64,000 nt of DNA from CAMYLY01 sp039587215. Its GTDB lineage: Bacteria; Gemmatimonadota; Gemmatimonadetes; Gemmatimonadales; GWC2-71-9. Shown here in pieces: positions 52,612 through 61,174 of this stretch (positions are counted from its first letter, which is position 1; every line of letters starts with the position of its first letter). A program made the position numbers and the translations under genes. The stretch is taken from positions 3,175-67,174 of the forward strand of contig JBDHIW010000001.1 in NCBI GenBank assembly GCA_039587215.1. The letters are read 5' to 3'. A model generated the notes under the pieces. That model ran no database searches. It saw only the letters and a program-made list of their open reading frames with translations, and was not told where the DNA came from.

Positions 52612-53724
52612 ATGGCAGTGAACGTGCGGCGGATCGCCGAGATGGTGCGCAAGGAAGCCCGCCAGCTCCTGCGCGACCCGCGGACCCGCGTGGCGATGTT
52701 CGTGGCCCCGATGGTGCAGCTCGTGGTCTTCGGGTACGCCGTCAACACCGACATCCCGAACACGTCCATGGTGGTCGTGGACCATGACCGCTCCGCCGCG
52801 TCGCGTAGGCTGATCGACGCCTTCGAACGCACCGGGTACTTCGCCGTCGTCGCGCGCCCGCCACGGTCGGCCGACCTCGTCACCGCACTGGACGACGGCA
52901 CGGCCATCGTGGGACTCGAGATCCCCGACGGGTTCGCTCGCGACCTCGGGCGGGCGGACGGCACGGCGATCCAGGTCGTCGTGGACGGCACGCATTCGAA
53001 CACGGCCACGGTCGCCGTCGGCTACGCACAGCGCATCGTTCAAGCGTTCGGCGCGGCGGAACGCGCTGGACCGCCACCGCCCGTCCGCGCCGAAACGCGC
53101 GCCTGGTTCAACCCGGCGCTCCAGAGTCAGACCTACAACGTGCCCGGGGTGATCGGCGTGCTGGTGCTGCTGATGTGCCTCCTGCTCACCGCGCTCGGCG
53201 TCGTACGTGAGCGCGAGCTCGGCACGTTGGACCAGCTCATGGTCAGCCCGCTGACGCCGCCGGAGCTCATGCTGGGCAAGACGATTCCGGTCGCAGCCGT
53301 CGCCGTGATCGATGCGGTACTCATCTCGGTGATCGCGGTGACGTGGTTCGACATTCCCCTGCGCGGCTCGCCACCGGAGCTGCTCGTGGCGGTCCTGCTT
53401 TTCATCGCCGCCGGTATCGCGGTCGGTCTCCTGATCTCCACGATCTCACGCACCCAACAGGAAGCCTTCATGGCCATGTTCCTCTTCCTGCTGCCCGCCA
53501 TCATCCTCTCCGGGTTCTTCTTCCCGATCTCGAGCATGCCGCGGGGATTTCAGTGGCTCACCCTCGTGAACCCGGTGCGGCACTTTCTGGAGATCGTTCG
53601 CGCCTCGTTCCTGCGCGGCGCAGGAATCGCGACGCTTTGGCCCCAGTACGTCGCACTGGCGCTCCTCGCGGGGACCGCCCTCGCCGCGGCCGTCATCCGG
53701 TTCCCGAAGGCCCTGCGCGCCTGA
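52612..53724 (+). CDS. ABC-2 type permease (YbhR-like)
   Basis: 370 residues, paralogous to the preceding permease. One N-terminal helix, the extracytoplasmic domain with TSMVVVDHDRSAASRRLIDA, and TRAWFNPALQSQTYNVPGVI before the five C-terminal helices. The cytoplasmic loop RERELGTLDQLMVSPLTPPE is the conserved ABC-2 segment. It completes the tripartite exporter with the HlyD and TolC-type proteins. Substrate cannot be deduced; the E. coli homologues export certain antibiotics and cations. The pcm gene begins 39 nt downstream with no terminator between, and may be cotranscribed. Confidence 0.92.
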   Translation: MAVNVRRIAEMVRKEARQLLRDPRTRVAMFVAPMVQLVVFGYAVNTDIPNTSMVVVDHDRSAASRRLIDAFERTGYFAVVARPPRSADLVTALDDGTAIVGLEIPDGFARDLGRADGTAIQVVVDGTHSNTATVAVGYAQRIVQAFGAAERAGPPPPVRAETRAWFNPALQSQTYNVPGVIGVLVLLMCLLLTALGVVRERELGTLDQLMVSPLTPPELMLGKTIPVAAVAVIDAVLISVIAVTWFDIPLRGSPPELLVAVLLFIAAGIAVGLLISTISRTQQEAFMAMFLFLLPAIILSGFFFPISSMPRGFQWLTLVNPVRHFLEIVRASFLRGAGIATLWPQYVALALLAGTALAAAVIRFPKALRA

Positions 53725-53762
53725 CGGGCTCCCCCCGTCGACCTACCTTTCGTCGAAGCGCC

Positions 53763-54422
53763 ATGAATCCATTCTGGCAGCGCAGCGACCGCCGAGAGCT
53801 TCGCCGGATGGTCCGCACCCAACTCGCGGCCCGCGACGTCCGGGACCGCAGGGTGCTCGCCACCATGGCGCGGATCCCCCGGGGAGCGTTCGTTCCGACC
53901 CGCCTCCACCCCCGCGCGTACGAAGACGGCCCCCTGCCGATCGGACACGGCCAGACCATCTCGCAACCGTACATCGTCGGGCTCATGACGCAGCTGGCCC
54001 GTCTCTCCCGGCGCCATCGCGTGCTGGAGGTCGGCACGGGCTGCGGGTACCAGACCGCCGTCCTCGCCGGGATCGCGGCACACGTGTGGACGATCGAACG
54101 AATCGACGATCTGTCGCGGCAGGCCGCCGCACGGCTTGGGCGTCTGGGCATCGAGAACGTGACGTTCGTGACCGGAGACGGGGCGCTGGGCTACGAGCCC
54201 GCTGCCCCGTACGACGCGATCGTCGTCACGGCAGCCGCCCCGGCGCCCCCAGACCGGCTGCTGGCGCAGCTCGCCGTCGGGGCGCGGGTGGTCATCCCAA
54301 TCGGCTCCCGGGAGGTGCAGACGCTTCAGGTGCTCGAGCGCCGGGCCGACGGCGTCCGGACGACCGAGTCGTGCGCCGTACGGTTCGTGCCTCTCGTCTC
54401 ACCGTCCGCTTTTCCGGACTGA
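53763..54422 (+). CDS. pcm: Protein-L-isoaspartate O-methyltransferase
   Basis: 219 residues. SAM-dependent repair of isoaspartyl residues in damaged proteins. The N-terminal signature RIPRGAFVP is followed by AYEDGPLPIGHGQTISQPYI, and the SAM-binding motif VLEVGTGCGYQTAVL (about 87-101), with post-motif GDGALGYEPAAPYDAIVVTA and the C-terminal GARVVIPIGSREVQTL. All hallmark blocks are present at the normal length. The ATG at 53763 is internal to a longer open frame but fits family starts. It lies 39 nt downstream of the efflux operon; any functional link is incidental. Confidence 0.95.
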   Translation: MNPFWQRSDRRELRRMVRTQLAARDVRDRRVLATMARIPRGAFVPTRLHPRAYEDGPLPIGHGQTISQPYIVGLMTQLARLSRRHRVLEVGTGCGYQTAVLAGIAAHVWTIERIDDLSRQAAARLGRLGIENVTFVTGDGALGYEPAAPYDAIVVTAAAPAPPDRLLAQLAVGARVVIPIGSREVQTLQVLERRADGVRTTESCAVRFVPLVSPSAFPD

Positions 54423-54548
54423 GCTGGGGCGGGGGCGCGCGATCCCGCCGAACCCGGACGCCCGGTGCGTGACCACCGTTTCCTCGGTATCATCTACGGC
54501 AGTGCTACAGCGGAGGGCGACACCCTCCCCCCACACCGGCTGACACCG

Positions 54549-55700
54549 ATGACACGACTCGCACGCTACGCCGCCCTACTCGCCGCCCTCGCGATCCCGA
54601 CCCAGGGTCTCGCCCAGCACGACCCGCCGCCGCGGATCATCCTCTTCATCGGGGATGGGGTCGGCGTGAGTTACTGGACCGCCGCCGCATTCGCCGCCGA
54701 CGATCTCGCGGTGTACCGGTTCCCAGTCGTCGGCCTGGTCGACACCCGCGCGTCGGACAGCAAGGTCACGGACAGCGCTGCAGGTGCGACCGCCTACGCC
54801 ACGGGCGTGCAGACCTACAACGGAGCGATCGGCGTAGCTCCCGACTCGTCCGCCGTCCCCACGATCCTCGAGATGGCCACCGAGCGCGGCATGGCCACGG
54901 GACTCGTGGCGACGTCCCGCATCACGCACGCTACGCCGGCGTCGTTCGCGGCCCACGTGCCGAGCCGCGGCATGGAGGTGGAGATCGCTCGGCAGATGGT
55001 ACAGGAACACGACATCACCGTGATCATCGGCGGGGGCAGCGACTGGTTCGATCGCACCCGACGTCCGGACGGGATCGACCTCCTGACGCAAGCCGGCCGG
55101 GGGGCGACCGTCGTGCAATCCCCGGAGGAGTTCGCTGCGCTCGACCTCGCGCACGTGGACCGGCTCTTTGCCCTGCTTGCCGAGAGCCATCTGCCCGCTG
55201 CGGTGCAGCCTGCACCGCCTCCCATCACACACCAAGGGATCGAGGAGCACGCCGGCGACGCCGATACGACCTGGACGCCCTGGCGCGAGCCGTCGCTTGC
55301 CGACATGACCACCACGGCTCTGACTGTGCTCGACAAGGACCCCGATGGGTTCTTTCTGATGGTCGAGGCGTCGCAGCCCGATTGGCGGGGGCACGGAAAC
55401 GAGCCGTTGCCGACGGTAGAAGCGGAGATGCTCGACTTCGACCGGGCCTTGGGCGCAGCACTGACGTACCAGGATCGGCAGCCGGAGACGCTCGTGGTGG
55501 TCGTGGCCGATCACGAGACCGGCGGGCTCGCCCTCCAGCTCGATCCGGAGGGGCGCGTCGTCGCGCGCTACACCACCGACAATCACACGGGGGAAATGAT
55601 CCCGCTGTTCGCGGCGGGCCCCGGAGCCGAGCGGTTCGGGGGCATCCTGACGAATCACGAGATCGGGCGACGGCTGATCGCCGTGCTCACGGGCGACTGA
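54549..55700 (+). CDS. Secreted alkaline phosphatase (PhoA family)
   Basis: 383 residues. Signal peptide ends at about residue 23 (TQGLAQ). Metal and catalytic motifs in order: ILFIGDGVGVSYW (metal Asp), DSAAGATAYATG with nucleophile S76, VATSRITHATPASFAAH, FLMVEASQPDWRGHGNE with metal ligands Glu, Asp and His, VVVADHETGGLAL (Asp-His) and TTDNHTGEMIPLFA with the last zinc His. The set is complete, so two zinc and one magnesium sites are expected. It hydrolyses phosphate monoesters in the periplasm. It is next to a metal-uptake gene set, which may be relevant because the enzyme needs zinc. Confidence 0.94.
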   Translation: MTRLARYAALLAALAIPTQGLAQHDPPPRIILFIGDGVGVSYWTAAAFAADDLAVYRFPVVGLVDTRASDSKVTDSAAGATAYATGVQTYNGAIGVAPDSSAVPTILEMATERGMATGLVATSRITHATPASFAAHVPSRGMEVEIARQMVQEHDITVIIGGGSDWFDRTRRPDGIDLLTQAGRGATVVQSPEEFAALDLAHVDRLFALLAESHLPAAVQPAPPPITHQGIEEHAGDADTTWTPWREPSLADMTTTALTVLDKDPDGFFLMVEASQPDWRGHGNEPLPTVEAEMLDFDRALGAALTYQDRQPETLVVVVADHETGGLALQLDPEGRVVARYTTDNHTGEMIPLFAAGPGAERFGGILTNHEIGRRLIAVLTGD

Positions 55701-55732
55701 CCCGGTACTGGAACTCCCTGGGGCGCCGCCCG

Positions 55733-55738
55733 TATACT
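55733..55738 (+). promoter_or_regulatory. -10-like element just before a start codon
   Basis: TATACT ends 8 nt before the ATG at 55746, giving a predicted transcript start at or beside the ATG. This repeats the geometry at lepA and the gene at 33671. A -35 match is not apparent. Confidence 0.4.
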
Positions 55739-55745
55739 TTCGGAG

Positions 55746-56072
55746 ATGCGCACTCGACTCCATCGCCGTCTTGCCACGGCACTGCTCGGCATCATGCTGG
55801 TCTCGACCACCGCGGCCCCGATCGCCCATGCGGCGACCGAGGTGCTGGTGGCTCAGCCGGCATGGGAGAGCGGTCACTCCGACGCCTGCGTCGAACTCCA
55901 CGTCGAGTCGCGGTGTCTCAAGGGTGGCGGGGTCTACACGGACCACTCGGCTGGCGGCTCCCTGCTCTCTGAACGGGTGGTGCCGCTCGACGTCGTTCCC
56001 CACGGCGTCGGGGTCGTTCCTGACCGTCCCTCCCCATCCCAGCGCTTCTCCCGCGCACCTCCCCACCGATAG
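55746..56072 (+). CDS. Small secreted hypothetical protein
   Basis: 108 residues of unrecognised family. The first 29 residues form a strong signal peptide (MRTRLHRRLATALLGIMLVS, cleavage after AHA). The remainder has two Cys (ACVELHVESRC), which could form one disulfide, and a Pro/Ser/His-rich tail. No conserved motif is visible. It is located between the alkaline phosphatase and the metal-uptake genes, on the same strand. A TATACT hexamer lies just before the ATG and suggests a leaderless transcript. The C-terminal 30 residues have odd composition, so the exact end or even coding status is less certain. Confidence 0.55.
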   Translation: MRTRLHRRLATALLGIMLVSTTAAPIAHAATEVLVAQPAWESGHSDACVELHVESRCLKGGGVYTDHSAGGSLLSERVVPLDVVPHGVGVVPDRPSPSQRFSRAPPHR

Positions 56073-56137
56073 TCGCTGAGAGTGCCGCGGAACTCGTCCG
56101 CGGTGGATGCCATCTACTATCGAATGAGGAAACACGC

Positions 56138-57418
56138 ATGCGTGGAAAGCACGTGTTGCTTGTCTTGTTTGCCGTCACGGTTGCCGTGGCCCCGGCAGGG
56201 GCGCAGGAACCCGCGGACTCACTGGTTGCCGAACTCGCACGCCTCAGGGCGCGCCTCGATTCGCTCGAGCAGCTGATCGACCGGCTCTCGCGGGAGGGCC
56301 GGGACACCACCGGCACCGGGGGTGAACTCGCCGCACTCCGCGCGGCCGCACAGCGGGCGGCGGCCGGTCAGGCGCCCCCAGCGCCCCAGGCGAGCCGCAC
56401 CAGCAGCCTCTCGATCCTGAACCCCGAAATCAGCGTGACCGGCGACTTCGTCGGCGCCTACGTGGATCCTGCGGGAGAGTCCGGCGCCGCCTCGGCCACG
56501 CCCCGCGAGTTCGAGTTCTCCTTCCAGTCGGCGCTCGATCCCTACACGCGCACCAAGATCTTCCTGACGCGGGAGGCGGATTTCCCGATCGCCGGAGCGG
56601 AAGAAGAGGAGGAGGAAGAGGAGGAGCACGGCAGCGGCGTCGAGGTCGAAGAGGCCTACCTGTACTGGGTCGGCCTCCCCGGCGGGATCGGACTCAAACT
56701 CGGCAAGTTCCGGCAGGAGGTGGGTCTCTACAACCGGTGGCACACGCACGCGCTCTTCGAGGTCGAACGCCCGCTCGCCGTGCGGGAGCTTCTGGGTGAG
56801 GATGGCCTGATTCAGACGGGGGCCTCGGTGCAGCTGCCGGCCGTCCGCACCGGCCGCGGAACGCACACGCTGACGCTCGAGACGACCACGGCCTCGAACG
56901 AGGCCCTGTTCGACGCCAGCGGGCAGCTCAGCCACCTCGGGCGCTTCACGACCTTCTGGGACGCCGGGCGGAGCGTGTACTTCCAGCTCGGCGCCACGGG
57001 CGTCATCGGGCGCAACACCGAGGCGGACTTCGTCTCGCGGCTCGTCGGGATCGACGCGCAGTTCCGCTGGGCGCCGCCCAACCGCCGGATGGATACCGAC
57101 CTGCAGCTCAAGGGCGAGTGGTACTTCGCCGAACGCGAGACCGCCGGCGTGCCCGTCCGCGCCAAGGGCGGGTACGGGCAGGCCAACTTCCGCTTCGCGC
57201 GGCAGTGGGTGATCGGGACGAGGGTGGACTGGGTGGATCCGTACGACCCCGCACCCAATCTCCTGCAGGTCGCTCCCAGCATCTCCTGGTGGCAGAGCGA
57301 GTGGGTGCGCCTGCGGCTGCAGTACATGGCTCTGAGGCCCGAGGGCGGCGCACTGAACCACACGCTGCTGTTCCAGGTCGTCTGGGCCATGGGACCGCAC
57401 AAACATGAGACCTACTGA
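56138..57418 (+). CDS. Outer-membrane channel-like protein with a nine-Glu tract, metal-uptake associated
   Basis: 426 residues. Signal peptide ends at residue 22 (APAGAQ); a short coiled coil (about 25-75, LAELARLRARLDSLEQLI) and Ala/Pro linker precede a beta-rich body of aromatic alternation from about 85 to the end (GIGLKLGKFRQEVGLYNRWH, VIGTRVDWVDPYDPAPN). This fits a trimeric porin-like barrel with an N-terminal coil. Nine Glu residues (155-163) followed by H164 form an acidic loop suited to cation binding. Immediately downstream are a ZnuA-like binding protein and ZnuB-like permease, so passage of a divalent cation, possibly zinc, is inferred. GAGGAAA precedes the ATG. Confidence 0.8.
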   Translation: MRGKHVLLVLFAVTVAVAPAGAQEPADSLVAELARLRARLDSLEQLIDRLSREGRDTTGTGGELAALRAAAQRAAAGQAPPAPQASRTSSLSILNPEISVTGDFVGAYVDPAGESGAASATPREFEFSFQSALDPYTRTKIFLTREADFPIAGAEEEEEEEEEHGSGVEVEEAYLYWVGLPGGIGLKLGKFRQEVGLYNRWHTHALFEVERPLAVRELLGEDGLIQTGASVQLPAVRTGRGTHTLTLETTTASNEALFDASGQLSHLGRFTTFWDAGRSVYFQLGATGVIGRNTEADFVSRLVGIDAQFRWAPPNRRMDTDLQLKGEWYFAERETAGVPVRAKGGYGQANFRFARQWVIGTRVDWVDPYDPAPNLLQVAPSISWWQSEWVRLRLQYMALRPEGGALNHTLLFQVVWAMGPHKHETY

Positions 57419-57434
57419 CCTGGGGGGGGACCCG

Positions 57435-58490
57435 ATGCTCGCTCGGAACGTATCGTGGCGCCGCTGGGCGGCGGCCTTGGCGGTCGCCGTCGCCGGCCCC
57501 GCGCAGGCGCAGGACCGGCTGACGGTGGTGACGACGCTGCCGACGTTTGCGTCGATCGCTCGCGAGGTCACCGGCGATGCCGCCGACGTGAGCGCCATCG
57601 CCCGTGGGGACGAGGATCCCCACTTCGTCACACCACGGCCCAGCTTCGCCGCCACCCTGCGGCGCGCCGATCTCTTCGTGACGACGGGGCTGGACCTCGA
57701 GCTCTGGGTACCGACGCTGCTCGACCGCGCCCATAACCGCCGGATCGTGGAGGGGGCTCCGGGCCATGTCGTGGCATACGCTGGCGTGCGGCTGCTCGAC
57801 ATACCGGCCAATGTGTCCCGCGTGGGCGGCGACGTGCACGCCTACGGCAACCCGCACATCCACACCGACCCGGTCAATGCCGTCATCGTGGCTCGCAACA
57901 TCCTGGCGGGACTGGAGCGCATCGACCGGGGCCGCGCCGAGCTGTACCGCGAGAACACCGTCCGGTTCGAGGACCGCGTCATGCGCCGGCTGTTCGGCGA
58001 CCAGCTCGTCGACATGCTCGGTGCGGACGCGCTGTTCGACCTCGCGCGGGGCGGGACCTTCTGGCAGTTCGCCGCGAGCAACGCGTTCGGTGGCCGCCCC
58101 CTGACCGAGTACGTCGGCGGATGGCTGGCCGCGGCACGGCCGTTCCGCGGGCGCGCCGTCGTCTGCTATCACAAGAATTGGGCGTACTTCAGCGCCCGTT
58201 TCGACGTTCCCTGCGCGATGTTCGTGGAGCCCAAGCCGGGCATTCCACCCTCGCCGGGGCACGTGCGCGACGTGATCGACTTCATTCGGACGAATCGGAT
58301 CCCCGCGCTGCTCGCGGCGAACTACTTCGCCGCCTCCCGCGTGCGTCGCGTGGCCGACCGGGCCGAGACCGCCGCGGTCGTCGTGCCCGAACACGTCGAG
58401 GGCGCCGAGGGGGTCGACGACTACTTCACGCTGGTCGACACCTGGATCGACGGCCTCGCCGCCGCGTTTGCGGACGGGCGCTCGCGGTGA
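57435..58490 (+). CDS. Metal ABC transporter substrate-binding protein (ZnuA-like)
   Basis: 351 residues. The signal peptide ends near AVAGPAQAQ. Cluster A-I binding-protein fold: LTVVTTLPTFASIAREVTGD, GDEDPHFVTPRPS with the first metal His, GNPHIHTDPVNAVIV with two further His, and CAMFVEPKPGIPPSPGHV with Glu and His. The protein binds Zn2+ or Mn2+ in the periplasm; the ligands favour zinc but do not decide. The ATG at 57435 is preferred to 57405 because a G-rich ribosome site lies 8 nt upstream and it avoids overlap with the channel gene. The permease gene follows after 44 nt; no ATPase is present. Confidence 0.88.
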   Translation: MLARNVSWRRWAAALAVAVAGPAQAQDRLTVVTTLPTFASIAREVTGDAADVSAIARGDEDPHFVTPRPSFAATLRRADLFVTTGLDLELWVPTLLDRAHNRRIVEGAPGHVVAYAGVRLLDIPANVSRVGGDVHAYGNPHIHTDPVNAVIVARNILAGLERIDRGRAELYRENTVRFEDRVMRRLFGDQLVDMLGADALFDLARGGTFWQFAASNAFGGRPLTEYVGGWLAAARPFRGRAVVCYHKNWAYFSARFDVPCAMFVEPKPGIPPSPGHVRDVIDFIRTNRIPALLAANYFAASRVRRVADRAETAAVVVPEHVEGAEGVDDYFTLVDTWIDGLAAAFADGRSR

Positions 58491-58534
58491 GAAGTTAGCG
58501 TGTCCTCGACGGGTGGTGTGCCGGGCATGACGAG

Positions 58535-59419
58535 GTGTGCGTGCTGGAGCTGATGTTCCCCGCCTTCGTGGCGGCCTTGATCCTCATCGGGATTCACGGC
58601 TACCTCGGCATCCACATCATTGCCCGAGGGGTGATCTTCGTTGATTTGGCCCTCGCCCAGGTGGCGGCGATGGGATGGGCAATCGCCGAACTCGGGCTGG
58701 CCGGTTACCTGAGCGGTCTCACCGGTTTACCCGAGGACGTCGCGGGCTATCTGGTGGGTCTCGCCGCCACGTTCCTCGCCGCCGCGCTTTTCAGCGTTTC
58801 GCGCGTGGACTCCCACCGCATCCCCCAGGAAGCCATCATCGGCATTGTCTACGTGATGGCATCGGCCATGACGATTCTCCTGGCGGCGCAGGCGCCGCGG
58901 GGAGCCGAGCACGTCGAGCAGCTGCTGACCGGTACGCTCCTCTGGGTCACGTGGCCCACGATCGTCAAGACCGCCGTGATTTACACCCTCCTCGGAGCGA
59001 TTCACTGGTTCTTTCGCGAGCGGTTCCTGCTCATCTCGATGCATCCCGAGGACGCCGCAGCCCAGGGCGTCCCCATCCAGCGGTGGGACTTCGCGTTCTA
59101 CGCCCTGTTCGGCGTCGTCGTAACGTCATCCGTGGCCATCGCCGGGGTATTGCTGGTCTTCAGCTTCCTCGTCGTGCCGGCCGTGATCGCCTTTCTGTTC
59201 GCCGAACGGCCCGGCCCCCTCACGGCCATCGCGTGGTCGACCGGGACGGGGGCGACCGTCCTCGGCCTCGTCGTGTCCTACCAAACCGACCTGCCGACGG
59301 GGCCCGTCGTCGTCGTGGCCTTCGGCTTCGTGCTGGCGGTCGCGTTCCTGGTGCGCTGGATCCAGCGAACCGTTCGCCGGCGGCGAGCCGCTCCGGGCGC
59401 GGACGCGGCCGCTCTCTGA
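58535..59419 (+). CDS. Metal ABC transporter permease (ZnuB-like)
   Basis: 294 residues. ABC-3 family permease with about eight membrane helices: GIHGYLGIHIIARGVIFVDL, ALAQVAAMGWAI, EAIIGIVYVMASAMTILLAA and VLLVFSFLVVPAVIAFLFAE. The loop AQGVPIQRWDFAFYALFG is the site that normally contacts the ATPase. It should form the inner-membrane pore for zinc or manganese with the binding protein upstream. The GTG start at 58535 has GAGG just before it; ATG 58553 is an alternative. No ZnuC-type ATPase is encoded here, so the energy unit must be elsewhere. Confidence 0.9.
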   Translation: MCVLELMFPAFVAALILIGIHGYLGIHIIARGVIFVDLALAQVAAMGWAIAELGLAGYLSGLTGLPEDVAGYLVGLAATFLAAALFSVSRVDSHRIPQEAIIGIVYVMASAMTILLAAQAPRGAEHVEQLLTGTLLWVTWPTIVKTAVIYTLLGAIHWFFRERFLLISMHPEDAAAQGVPIQRWDFAFYALFGVVVTSSVAIAGVLLVFSFLVVPAVIAFLFAERPGPLTAIAWSTGTGATVLGLVVSYQTDLPTGPVVVVAFGFVLAVAFLVRWIQRTVRRRRAAPGADAAAL

Positions 59420-59558
59420 AGCCAATGTGAAGACCCGTACGGAGGCGGTTTCCTCCCTCTCCGCGGGTTATCTTTGAGTACTTCGATCTTTCGACATTCT
59501 GGCCGTCGCGCGGACTCTGCCGCGCCCCGGCCGTCTCCACTTGGATGACGAGTACGCC
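59420..59558 (+). other. Intergenic leader of pckA
   Basis: 139 nt between the permease gene and pckA. It includes a small hairpin, GGAGG-CGGTTT-CCTCC (59441-59456), a weak terminator candidate, and an AT-richer stretch (about 59467-59500) that may contain the pckA promoter; no -35/-10 pair is convincing. Confidence 0.35.
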
Positions 59559-61172
59559 ATGACAGCGAGCAGTCAGGGACCGGCATCGGTCAGCGGTGCG
59601 CATCCCGTCGCCGACGGGATCGCGCCCCAGGGAACGGTCTACTGGAATCTTTCGCCGGCCGCCCTCTACGAGCACGCCATCCGGCGCAACGAGGGCCATG
59701 TGGCGGCCCGCGGCCCGTTCGCGGCCAATACCACCCCACATACGGGGCGTTCGCCAAAAGACAAGTTCGTTGTCCGCGAGCCCACGACCGAAGACGACAT
59801 CTGGTGGGGCAACGTCAATCAGCCCCTGGCGCCCGAGCAGTTCGCGCAGCTCCGTAACGACGTGCGCCAGTACCTGCAGGGACAGGGCGAGCTGTTCGTC
59901 AAAGACCTCTACGCCGGCGCGGATCCGGCCCATCGCGTGCGCGTTCGGTTCGTCACGACCAACGCATGGCACGCATTGTTCGTCCACAACATGTTCCTCC
60001 GTCCCCCGCCCGAAGACCTCGCGACGTTCGAGCCGGACTTCACGGTGCTCCACGCTCCCGAGATGCAGGCGGACCCCGAGAAGCACGGGACGCGCACAGG
60101 GACGTTCGTGACGCTGAGTTTCGACCAGCACCTCGCCTGCATCGGCGGCACGCGCTATGCCGGCGAAATGAAGAAGTCGATGTTCACCGTTTTGAACTTC
60201 CTCTACCCGCGCCGCGGCATCCTCTCGATGCACTGCTCCGCGAACGTGGGTGCGTCCGGCGACGTGGCCCTCTTCTTCGGTCTGTCGGGAACGGGCAAGA
60301 CGACCCTGTCGGCCGATGCGGCGCGCGGCCTCATCGGCGACGACGAACACGGGTGGAGCGACGACGGGATCTTCAATTTCGAGGGCGGGTGCTACGCCAA
60401 GGTCATCCGCCTTCCCCCGTCGGGCGAGCCCGAGATCTACGCGACGACCCGAATGTTCGGCACCATCCTCGAGAACGTCGTCTTGGACCCCGACACACGG
60501 ATCATCGACCTCGACAACGACAGCATCACCGAGAATACCCGCGCCTCGTATCCCATCGACTACATCCCGAACCATGTCGTCGAGGGCCGGGCCGGACACC
60601 CGCAGAACGTCGTGTTCCTCACCGCGGACGCCTTCGGCGTGCTGCCGCCCGTCGCCAAGCTCACCCCCGAGCAGGCCATGTACCATTTCCTGTCCGGGTA
60701 CACCGCCAAGGTGGCGGGGACGGAACGCGGCGTCACCGAGCCGCAGGCGACGTTCAGCACCTGCTTCGGCGCGCCGTTCCTTCCCCTTCGGCCGGGCGTG
60801 TACGCCAAGATGCTGGGTGAAAAGCTGGCCGCGCACGGTGCGCAGTGCTGGCTCATCAACACGGGCTGGACGGGCGGACCGCACGGTGAGGGATCGCGGA
60901 TGGACCTTGGTCACACGCGCGCCATGGTCACGGCCGTGCTCGACGGCAGTCTCGACGACGTGCCGACACGCCGGGATCCGGTGTTCGGCGTCGAGGTCCC
61001 CACCGCCGTCCCGGGCGTCCCGTCGAACGTCCTCGACCCCCGCTCGACGTGGAGCGACGGTGCGCGATACGACGCAGCCGCGGCGAAGCTCGCCGGGATG
61101 TTCCGCGAGAACTTCACCACGTTCGAGACCGAAGTGCCCGACGGGGTGACGAGGGCGGGACCGCAAGGCTGA
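59559..61172 (+). CDS. pckA: Phosphoenolpyruvate carboxykinase (ATP)
   Basis: 537 residues, the normal length for the ATP-dependent enzyme. It converts oxaloacetate plus ATP to phosphoenolpyruvate plus CO2, the entry to gluconeogenesis. RSPKDKFVVRE (substrate Arg region), MKKSMFTVLNFLYPRRGILS, the PEPCK P-loop GLSGTGKTTLS (241-251, Lys247) and LIGDDEHGWSDDGIFNFEGG (metal Asp pair) are all present, as is NTGWTGG near the end. The ATG at 59559 is chosen; TTG at 59541 in the same frame would add six residues. The HD gene follows 2 nt after the stop and is probably cotranscribed. Confidence 0.97.
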   Translation: MTASSQGPASVSGAHPVADGIAPQGTVYWNLSPAALYEHAIRRNEGHVAARGPFAANTTPHTGRSPKDKFVVREPTTEDDIWWGNVNQPLAPEQFAQLRNDVRQYLQGQGELFVKDLYAGADPAHRVRVRFVTTNAWHALFVHNMFLRPPPEDLATFEPDFTVLHAPEMQADPEKHGTRTGTFVTLSFDQHLACIGGTRYAGEMKKSMFTVLNFLYPRRGILSMHCSANVGASGDVALFFGLSGTGKTTLSADAARGLIGDDEHGWSDDGIFNFEGGCYAKVIRLPPSGEPEIYATTRMFGTILENVVLDPDTRIIDLDNDSITENTRASYPIDYIPNHVVEGRAGHPQNVVFLTADAFGVLPPVAKLTPEQAMYHFLSGYTAKVAGTERGVTEPQATFSTCFGAPFLPLRPGVYAKMLGEKLAAHGAQCWLINTGWTGGPHGEGSRMDLGHTRAMVTAVLDGSLDDVPTRRDPVFGVEVPTAVPGVPSNVLDPRSTWSDGARYDAAAAKLAGMFRENFTTFETEVPDGVTRAGPQG

Positions 61173-61174
61173 CC

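Noticed and set aside
59541..59558. TTG at 59541 as the pckA start
   Set aside because: An in-frame ATG 18 nt later gives the usual N-terminus; no strong ribosome site supports TTG.
59220..61166. 648-codon minus-strand frame over pckA
   Set aside because: Antisense to pckA, which has a complete P-loop and substrate motifs.
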